This document shows, piece by piece, positions 56,688 through 64,000 of a DNA stretch of 64,000 nt. Made by a program: the position numbers and the translations under genes. The DNA is from Dichotomocladium elegans (lineage: Eukaryota; Mucoromycota; Mucoromycetes; Mucorales; Lichtheimiaceae): assembly GCA_025716815.1 (NCBI GenBank), contig JAIXMN010000024.1, positions 434,001 to 498,000 on the forward strand, written 5' to 3'. The number at the start of each line of letters is the position of its first letter. The first letter of the stretch is position 1. The notes under the pieces were generated by a model that searched no databases, had not been told where the DNA came from, and worked only from the letters and a program-made list of their open reading frames with translations.

Positions 56688-59501
56688 TTACAAGATAGGA
56701 TTCTCATCAATAAAAAGAAATTTGTTCATTTTGCGAGGATTAAAGTACCGGAACCGGGTTTGACTTGGCTTGGGGCCGTGATGATGATGATGATGATGGT
56801 TGTTAGTATTATTGCCTGATGGGGAGCTTATTGGCGAGGGAGGAGTGTACGGACTGAATTGGACAAATGATTTGGAGGAGGAGGACGACGCGGATAAGGG
56901 AGGGGACGGTTGTTGCTGTTGTTGCTGCTGCTGCTGTGGAGGAGGGCAGTGCTGTGGTGCTGTGATGGATGGAATGGAAGGGGAGCATGAAGATGGAGAT
57001 GAAGATGAGGATGAAGACGTGGTGGTGGTGATGATACTTTTAGGAGGGGCAGAAGCAGCAGATACGGAAGGAAAGGACAACACTGAGAGCATGGATCCCG
57101 ATGGCGTGAGTTCGTGGTGCGATTCTTCAATCTTCGGGATAGGTGGGGATTCGGCGGTGTCGGCGTCTGTGTTTGATGGAGGACGGTGGCTCTGTCGGGC
57201 AGATGGTTTGAGCGTTGCCAAAAAGTAATCGGGAGCCGATGCTCGGCGAGGGGGCGCAGTCTGCGAGGGCGGCTGACCGTGGTAATAGAGCTTGTGTCGT
57301 CTGATCTCCACCTCAAGCCAGTCTGCCACCTGCGTCCAGTCCTTGACCTTGATCTGATAGTCCCGGGTCGCTTTGAGTGTCTCGAGCGCCTTTTCAAGGC
57401 CATGATTGTATTCGTCAAGGTCCACGTCCTGGGCAAAGATGACATCTGAGCCGCACGACCGGTGCACGTCCATGGCGATGGAGATGATTTCCGATGCACG
57501 CCAGAGCTCGTCCCGGTCAAACGAACATCGGTACTTGTGGATCCGGGTGGCCGTGTTGAGCGTTCGGAGTTGACGAAGGGCGGTGGACACGCAAATGTTG
57601 AGGGACTGGAGGGAAAAATGGGACGGGTGGCGGTCGTTGATGTCGGGAATGAAGAGTTTGTGGAGAAGGATGCGGGTCGCATTGTACTCCATATTGACCC
57701 GTAGACAAACCATGAACAGGTCCTCGCTGCCGTACTCGAATCCGCTATCCAGCTGGAGGTACGCAGGAAGCGCCCGATAAAATGCGAGAATGCGTGTGTC
57801 AAAAGCCTGAAGCTGCTCCACAGTCATATCCGATGATTCGTTCTCGTAAAGCGCTTCGACAATGTCAGACTGAATCTTCCACAGCTCCAGGCAGTGCGTT
57901 AGTGCCAGCACGCCCATCTCGGCAGCCTCATCCACGTCCTGTTCAAAGATCCGCGGTGGATCAATCGCTGTTCCCGGCACGCGCGTCTGCGGCGTGCTTC
58001 GGGGCGCACCGAAGGACGAGTACAGGTAAAAATCGATCGCCCACGCATACCACCAAAGGCGGGTGTCCATCTCCTTTTCGTACGACTCGTCGCTCTCTGG
58101 CCCCTCCTCAGGTGCCGTGCGAGGGTAAATGTCCAAACCATGCAGCGCAGAAACAGCCATGCCAGCGTAATGATGCAGTTTGCTCCGATGTGCCCTGGTG
58201 CACATCAGCAACAATGCAACGACCATGTGTCTGTCGGGTGAATCAAACGACTGCGCCAGGCAGTCCCGAGCCCGATTGAAAAAGAACTCCTCCTGTTCCC
58301 GGATCCGATTCACGTCTTCTACGAAAAAGCGGGCTAAATTTGAACTGGCATGATGAATGATAGTGTGGCGGAATGTATAGCAGCAAATGGCATTCACAAT
58401 CAGCGTATTGGTGGGATCTTGTTGCTTATTGTACCAGCTGAGGAATTCTTCCTTTTGCAGCAAGGGAACATGTCGGACCCAGCACGTAAAATACGTTTGG
58501 AGGCACACGTCGATGATTGCTTGCAAGCTGGCAACAGGCCGGTGCTTTGAATGTGGATGAAGATGTTGGCCGAGCGCACTCACGGAGGCGAAGAAGTTAG
58601 CGGGCTTGCTGAGAAGACTGCGATTGCGATACAATACGATCCCGCTGCTGCTGCTGCTGTTGCTGTTGCTGCTGCTGCTGTCCCCGATAGCAGCTTTGGG
58701 TGATGACGAGCAGATGGAGGGTGTCGTGGCTGGCGTTGAGATGGGCGATGGAGATGATGCTGTGCATAACTGGCTAAAGGCATCGATCAGCGACCGGAGG
58801 TCTGTAGCGCTCGCGAGTCGAGCCTCGAGATTGAAATCGCCCCGGTCGGAATACGATATTCGAAAGGGCGGGGGAAGAGCACTGAGGGCAAGCTCCTCCT
58901 GGCTCTTCCAGATACCTTTATCGCTGATGTTATCGTTGCTCGCCAGAAGTGCTGGTGAGTCATCATATGCAATGCTATCGGCAAGGCTGCTGTTCATGTC
59001 GATACTCCCACGGGCAACCAGATCGAGTGGCGTGAGTGGATCCTCGTAACTGCAGTTGACGCTCTCGGATTTGGTTGTATCAATCATCAGATCAAACGAT
59101 TTTCTGCTCAGGGTGGGACAATTAATTAGCTGGCGAGAAAAACACATATACACACGCCCACACACAAGCACAAGAGGAGAGAAGGAGAGAAAAAAAAAAG
59201 AGCGGGGAAGGGCCAAGCACAAGGGTAGAGAAAACAAAATGCCATACATATGAGAAAACATGCCATACGTGGGTGCTATCGATATATTCGATGGTGGTGG
59301 TGCTGTTGCTATGTTTTGGATTCCCCAGTCATTTGATAGCCGTGGGCCTGACGCGCCCGGGGCTGTTGCAGTGCGTGGGTCGATGAATGGTGGAAAGTAA
59401 TAGTGAGCGTAGATATCTTCACCGTCGGCTGAATAGACGTCGATGCCTTCACCCGATGGGCGAAAGCGTTTGAAAGACCTCTCGACGGTAGAATAAGGCA
59501 T
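56688..59501 (-). CDS. Fungal-specific transcription factor domain protein without a visible zinc cluster
   Basis: Two exons, 59501-59248 and 59103-56688 (GTATGG-GCAG, phase kept); 889 residues. The central part is a fungal_trans domain (PF04082 style): CWVRHVPLLQKEEFLSWYNK, ICCYTFRHTIIHHASSNLA, MVVALLLMCTRA, YAGMAVSALHGLDIYPR, and a conserved WWYAWAIDFY. The N-terminus is short and has no Cys-rich zinc cluster. The C-terminal third is Ser/Gln/His-rich with poly-Gln and a poly-His run, ending in a basic patch (TRFRYFNPRKMNKFLF). It is probably a transcriptional regulator; DNA binding would have to come from a partner, from an unseen 5' exon, or not at all. It is convergent with the RabGAP gene (189 bp). 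Confidence 0.82.
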   Translation of the reverse strand: MPYSTVERSFKRFRPSGEGIDVYSADGEDIYAHYYFPPFIDPRTATAPGASGPRLSNDWGIQNIATAPPPSNISIAPTYGMFSHMYGILFSLPLCLALPRSFFFLSFSPLVLVCGRVYMCFSRQLINCPTLSRKSFDLMIDTTKSESVNCSYEDPLTPLDLVARGSIDMNSSLADSIAYDDSPALLASNDNISDKGIWKSQEELALSALPPPFRISYSDRGDFNLEARLASATDLRSLIDAFSQLCTASSPSPISTPATTPSICSSSPKAAIGDSSSSNSNSSSSSGIVLYRNRSLLSKPANFFASVSALGQHLHPHSKHRPVASLQAIIDVCLQTYFTCWVRHVPLLQKEEFLSWYNKQQDPTNTLIVNAICCYTFRHTIIHHASSNLARFFVEDVNRIREQEEFFFNRARDCLAQSFDSPDRHMVVALLLMCTRAHRSKLHHYAGMAVSALHGLDIYPRTAPEEGPESDESYEKEMDTRLWWYAWAIDFYLYSSFGAPRSTPQTRVPGTAIDPPRIFEQDVDEAAEMGVLALTHCLELWKIQSDIVEALYENESSDMTVEQLQAFDTRILAFYRALPAYLQLDSGFEYGSEDLFMVCLRVNMEYNATRILLHKLFIPDINDRHPSHFSLQSLNICVSTALRQLRTLNTATRIHKYRCSFDRDELWRASEIISIAMDVHRSCGSDVIFAQDVDLDEYNHGLEKALETLKATRDYQIKVKDWTQVADWLEVEIRRHKLYYHGQPPSQTAPPRRASAPDYFLATLKPSARQSHRPPSNTDADTAESPPIPKIEESHHELTPSGSMLSVLSFPSVSAASAPPKSIITTTTSSSSSSSPSSCSPSIPSITAPQHCPPPQQQQQQQQQPSPPLSASSSSSKSFVQFSPYTPPSPISSPSGNNTNNHHHHHHHGPKPSQTRFRYFNPRKMNKFLFIDENPIL

Positions 59502-62500
59502 CGTCGCGAGAGGGAAAAGAGATAGAGAGAGGAAGCGATAAAAGGTTGACGTAGAAGGGTGGAGAAGAGGAAAACGGATTGTGGGAAACTTCGGTTCTAT
59601 TTATTTATAAACGGTATCACACTTGATTAATCATTATGCCTGCTGTTCGCCCAAAGGCTGCCCCGGTTACACAGCCGTTAAGATACAAGGCCAGAAACCA
59701 ATGGAATGACTACTGATAACGGAGAACACCGTCCGTATAAAATTGTCCATCTCGAGCTCAAGCCAGCACCCGCCCTCACCCGGCCTCTTCAACTCCACCA
59801 ACCCTTTTTTATCTTTTGGTCTTTTGTTTTCTCCATCCTCCCTTACGCTGCGCGGCTGCCTCGAGGTGCGCGTAGTGTGAGAAGCGGACAACGGGAAATT
59901 AGCCAATGAGCTCATGTCCTCCTTGCAAATACAGCGCTCGTGGGGACAAGACCTGCCCAAAATTCAAAATCCGGCAATGCTTCTTGTGATAATCTTAAAA
60001 AAAAAAAATTTGCGTGGACATGCCCGCAGATCATTCTATCTGGAATCCGCCGCATCCCCCCCTCCTCCCCCAAATGCCAAAGGAGGCAGTAAATGACAAG
60101 AACGGCCGGTTTGTTAGATAAAACACAGAGGATGGTTGCTCTTTATATACTACTTCTAAATGCAGAAACACAAGTTATAACATTAGCAATGTAGTTGTTT
60201 TCAACAGAAAAAGCTACTCCGATCAAAAGCCGGCAGAGAGACAGACGTCTCATCAATACAAGACTTATTTTTGTCTGATAAAATTACCACTTATGGAAGT
60301 CCCGTATCCATTCCTGGTAGGGCAATCTGGATGACCATGGGTCATGTGTATGTTCTCTCTCTCTGGCTGATTTATATTTTTGGCTCGCAATGGATTCCAA
60401 GACCAAGGCATTAGTTCTTGTGTTCATTTGGTCCTCCCCCGGGGCCGGTAGGGATGTATTTATCCCGCCGATGCTGCCAAGGCAATAAAACATCGCTCGT
60501 TATAGTCTGCCTTGGCTACCAATCACACGTGACACAGTTGATATCCCCATTCTGCAACGTGGAGCGGGATGAGCAAAAGAGACACAATAGATAGCGCTAT
60601 TTAAAAATCCTCCTCGTCCCGCGCAGGAGTGCCAAATCAGGGCAGATGCAGAAGATTCATTAACTAGTTCTAATAAACATTTGCACTATGCTTGAAAAAG
60701 AATCAAAACCTTGAGTAGCATGCGCACAATGGATTATTAATCATCGCCAATTACAATGACATCCCCTATTTCTTTTTTTTCAATGTCTTCAAGCTGCGAT
60801 CGTACAATCCCTTCGCAATACAGTGCATCAGGCTGTGCAACAGCTGATCAGCCTAACCGACTGACAATGGGGAGGGAGGTTGGCGAAAGCGCGTGTTGTC
60901 TGGAAACAAAGAGCGGTTCCCAGTAGCTGCATGTGACTGCTGAGCAACTCTAAAAAGAGAGACATGGAGCCCCAGGCCTGGTATTTTGGCGGGTTGCAAC
61001 GCACACATGATGAGAAGAAACCTGTCAAGGCAGAGTCCCTGGAGGTTGTCATCATGCGCTCTGATCACCTATTCCTATCTCTCCTTTCTAATTTTAATAA
61101 CAAGTCTTTCTGGCGAGCAAGGTCAAATGAATCATTCAACTTCATCTTACTCACTTGTCAGAATCACGTGCAGCCTTTTGTATATAAAAAGAATGAAAAC
61201 GGCGGCCAAGTTGATACATGTGCATTCGACTGGCGAGCCTACACAAGAGCGTGATAGTGCATAGAACCTAGGAAGTATCTCGACCATCCCTAGCACCGTG
61301 CGTGAATCTTGATTCGTTTCCAACCCCCTGTTCCGGTGCTCCGCTTGATGAAGGGTCAGGGAAGGGAAAACACTATCGACTGCGCCGGTTAGAACTTGGT
61401 CTTTTGGAGGGGAGCATTGTCCCCCGAGATAGAGAATTTTAGTCTGTGTCACCGTCATTTATCGTGATTGAGATCATTATTCTTTCTGTGACACAACGCG
61501 CGCAGGGTGGATATCTAGCAATAATCAATGCCAATGCTTTCCTTTCAAGCCATTCTTTCTTATCATTAACAATCACTCACATTTTACTTATCGTCTACCG
61601 CATGCGAGATTATCCAAGAAGGGCATGATTTCCATTTTACGTTTGAAAGCATCAATCATACAATTTAAATGGCGCCATCCATTTCTCTATTGTTTGTCAT
61701 TTAAACTTACTTGCATTGGACACCGCTCCGCACATCCGATCTCCTACGATGCATGCATGACACAGTCTATCCTCTCAGTCTATGATGACTTTTGTGTTAA
61801 GGTCTTGCTTTACTCTTGGTCAGAGCGGTGATGAAAAGAATCCTTGGTGATCAATGTTGAATAAGCCCGAATATGGTGCATTACATCGTAAAATACTGAG
61901 TCTACGGTCGACATTATAGATGAACCTTCTTGAATTGGGTGTATAGAATGATCTCCTTGATAAAAATCGTATACGGATATGGCACAAAAATCTAGGGTTC
62001 TGCCAAGGAGACAGACTACTTGACTTGTGGCGTCATGTTATTCTATTATTGTACATAGTCCTCAGAGGCGGGAACATGCGTTTTGTTCCAACAGAGAGCT
62101 GTGTTTGGAGGCTGGAAAGCGATAGATACCAATGGCACTGAAAACATAAGCTTGAAGTGGATGTAACTATCATTGATCCAACAAGTCTTGGATAGACTGC
62201 CAGTCAACGTGGCTGATAGTCCAACATAACTCTTTGTGGGATGATGCTACAGTATCACACCTTGCAATACTGCAGTCGGTGGAAGTAGACCGGGATTACT
62301 GGTGAACACCCCGTAAGTGAGAGCATACTGTACATGTCACAGCAAACAAGTGAGTCGTGGAACGTCATATTGGGTGTTCTCTAGAGGCTGAAGTCAACAA
62401 CACATAGTAGATATATAAGTGGAAAGCGTTCGTTACTGCACAGGCATGTTAAACTTTACCACCATGCAACTGTAATACGTACAGTAATTGCTTCAAGAGC

Positions 62501-62616
62501 TCATGCAAATCCCTGTTGATCTCGCCAGAACGAGCACTGGTGCATGAACATGGATAACACCACATTGGAAATGACATGCAGGAACCGCGCATGAACGCCT
62601 TAGAAATTGGTTGGGG

Positions 62617-62624
62617 TATAAAAG
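62617..62624 (+). promoter_or_regulatory. TATA-like TATAAAAG
   Basis: Perfect TATA consensus about 550 bp before the chitin synthase ATG. If used, the 5' UTR would be long; it may instead serve a small unannotated transcript. Confidence 0.3.
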
Positions 62625-62798
62625 CGGGCTGTATTCAAAGCCTTCGTCGCCTTATAGGCTCAACGGTCCAAACTAACCTTTGAAGAAGATTCAAGAAAAA
62701 AAAAAGTGAACAAAAGACTTCACACAGAGAACCATCATAGGATGATCGACGATAGGTCCAAAAGAATATAAAGCGTTTCTTTATTTGAGAAGTATATA

Positions 62799-62896
62799 CC
62801 AGGGTGTTATTTAACTTGACTGGCTATGCAGTACCGACAAGAAGAATAGTACTATACCCAGCCAGTGATGAATCTATGCTACATATATCACCCTGG
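62799..62896. repeat. Interrupted inverted repeat, 98 bp
   Basis: Both ends are CCAGGGTG in inverted orientation. Internal arms match in patches (ACTGGCT and AGTAC on each side) around a short A/G-rich centre. It could fold into a branched hairpin. It may be a small non-autonomous element or a structured regulatory site; there is no clear target duplication. Confidence 0.55.
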
Positions 62897-63167
62897 AATG
62901 ACTTGCTTGTTCATATAAAGATTTTTGATGCGAAGAAGATGGACCATACAGTTATCAAAGTATAGAAAGGGAAGTGATTTAGCATCATATGGAATGATAG
63001 ACGATGAAGAGACATTCTTCGTTTTGATGACCATACTGCCGTGGCGAAATTAAGATCAAGACGGTTGTCCCTACCCCGATCCCAACACCCCCTTAGTCCT
63101 TCTGATAGTAAAAGAAACATCGCCGGAGATATTTCTACAGGTCCTCGCATTTCTTCTTAACCGATAC

Positions 63168-64000
63168 ATGAACCCGAGCAACTTCCAATTTCGCGAGCCT
63201 TTTCCAGGCGTATCGCCTTCCATCGCATCATCGCGTGTTTATCCCATATCGCCCGCTCCAAAGTATCGGCAGAACGGCACCAGCACTAGCAGCGCACAGT
63301 CCATCCCCCGATCTCGCAGTGCGACCCTGACAAGACCGTCAGCAGAATATACACGCGGTTCGCATGTTTATATGGCCAATCCCTCGACCCAGAATCATAT
63401 TCCTGCTGTACCATCCATCCATCCGATATACATACCGCAGCTGGTGTCAAGACAGTCCATGAACCATAGCAGAACTCAGAAACAAGAGCATCATCATCAT
63501 CATCATAGTGGGCGTCGGACCAAGCGTGTGCCACTCTACAAGGGCAATCTCGTCATCGACTGCCCCGTGCCCCAGCGTCTGGTGGATGGAAACCCGCGCA
63601 AAGACCCCGAATTCAGCCAGATGCGCTATTCTGCCGTCACATGCGATCCCGATGACTTTGCGGCGAACCAATACACCCTGCGCCCACAGCTCATGAAGCG
63701 ACAGACCGAGATTTTTATTGTGATGACAATGTACAATGTAAGTTTCCGCTCGGACAAAGAAGGGGAAGTGGGTTCCGGTTTGACGAGAGATCGAGCTGTT
63801 GCAGGAAGATCGAGAGCTATTTTGTCGAACAATGCACGGAGTAATGAAGAATATTGCGCATCTCTGCTCCCGGACGCGGTCCCACCTGTGGGATACCGAA
63901 GGGTGGAAAAGAGTGGTCGTGTGCATTGTGGCCGACGGCCGCAACAAGTGCGATCCGGGCGTTCTGAGTGTGCTGGCCGCAATGGGTGTCTACCAGCGCG
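63168..64000 (+). CDS. Chitin synthase, 5' part (runs off the right edge)
   Basis: Exon 1 is 63168-63737, and exon 2 begins at 63805 and continues past the window (255 residues visible). A Ser/Pro-rich N-tail with a six-His run precedes the CHS N-terminal domain ([20 protein letters not shown] near residue 127), then [29 protein letters not shown], and [19 protein letters not shown] at the start of the glycosyltransferase domain. Chitin synthases polymerise N-acetylglucosamine from UDP-GlcNAc at the plasma membrane for cell-wall building. The layout is that of class I-III enzymes; the class cannot be fixed without the rest. The catalytic QxxRW motif lies beyond the window. Confidence 0.92.
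   Translation, partial: MNPSNFQFREPFPGVSPSIASSRVYPISPAPKYRQNGTSTSSAQSIPRSRSATLTRPSAEYTRGSHVYMANPSTQNHIPAVPSIHPIYIPQLVSRQSMNHSRTQKQEHHHHHHSGRRTKRVPLYKGNLVIDCPVPQRLVDGNPRKDPEFSQMRYSAVTCDPDDFAANQYTLRPQLMKRQTEIFIVMTMYNVSFRSDKEGEVGSGLTRDRAVAGRSRAILSNNARSNEEYCASLLPDAVPPVGYRRVEKSGRVHCGRRPQQVRSGRSECAGRNGCLPA

Larger units (their letters stand above)
59502..63167. other. Gene-poor region, 3.7 kb
   Basis: The upstream region of the regulator (a CCAAT on the plus strand near 59698) and then long AT-rich DNA before the chitin synthase. ORFs of 60-103 codons show no family; a minus-strand one at 60493-60284 has slightly better composition but no support. A TATAAAAG at 62617-62624 could be the core promoter of a transcript with a long leader. 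An inverted-repeat structure is listed separately. I see no RNA gene. Confidence 0.5.

Noticed and set aside
60284..60493. 69-codon ORF on the minus strand
   Set aside because: Composition is acceptable but there is no family resemblance, no joinable exon and no promoter; not enough to call a gene.

Overview
The window is nuclear DNA of a filamentous fungus, most likely an early-diverging one (Mucoromycota, probably Mucorales). The signs are: intron-rich genes with short introns (about 60-120 nt) and GTATGT/GTAAG-type donors; fungal families (chitin synthase, Zn2Cys6 and fungal_trans regulators, Atg15, a Pex24-like peroxin); and a decayed DDE transposase of a type I associate with Mucorales. 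The lineage is inferred, not proven. I see no tRNA, rRNA, CRISPR array or prokaryotic feature. Gene models were spliced by hand from GT-AG or GC-AG borders, reading phase and family conservation.

Layout. 0-2 kb: 3' part of a poly-Gln protein (minus). 2.9-10.3 kb: two divergent paralogous 14-TM MFS transporters with the same seven-exon structure, about 2.9 kb of non-coding DNA between them. 10.8-12.2 kb: mitochondrial GTP/GDP carrier. 12.9-17.6 kb: two coiled-coil paralogues facing each other around a class II eIF4E (4EHP-like) gene. 19.3-20.9 kb: peroxin with a dysferlin domain. 21-23.2 kb: transposon debris. 23.2-26.0 kb: 14-exon fatty-acid transporter/acyl-CoA ligase. 26.9-34.7 kb: gene-poor island with two intact HET-like genes and one dead copy, then a 172-bp MITE-like element. 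35.5-43.5 kb: divergent alpha-tubulin, an unknown coiled-coil protein, eIF3j, and a RUS/DUF647 protein. 43.8-49.2 kb: dihydrofolate synthase and primase small subunit from a shared 227-bp promoter region, then a PPR protein. 49.5-53.1 kb: a Zn2Cys6 regulator divergent from an Atg15-type lipase. 53.7-59.5 kb: a TBC RabGAP convergent with a fungal_trans regulator. 59.5-63.2 kb: gene-poor. 63.2 kb to the end: 5' part of a chitin synthase.

Most genes are unrelated housekeeping genes, so there is no pathway cluster. The accessory parts are the HET-like island (26.9-35.1 kb), the transposon debris and the paralogous pairs. The two observations I rate highest are the HET-like family, unexpected outside Dikarya and possibly a self/non-self recognition system, and a high frequency of GC-AG introns (five in about 75 modelled).
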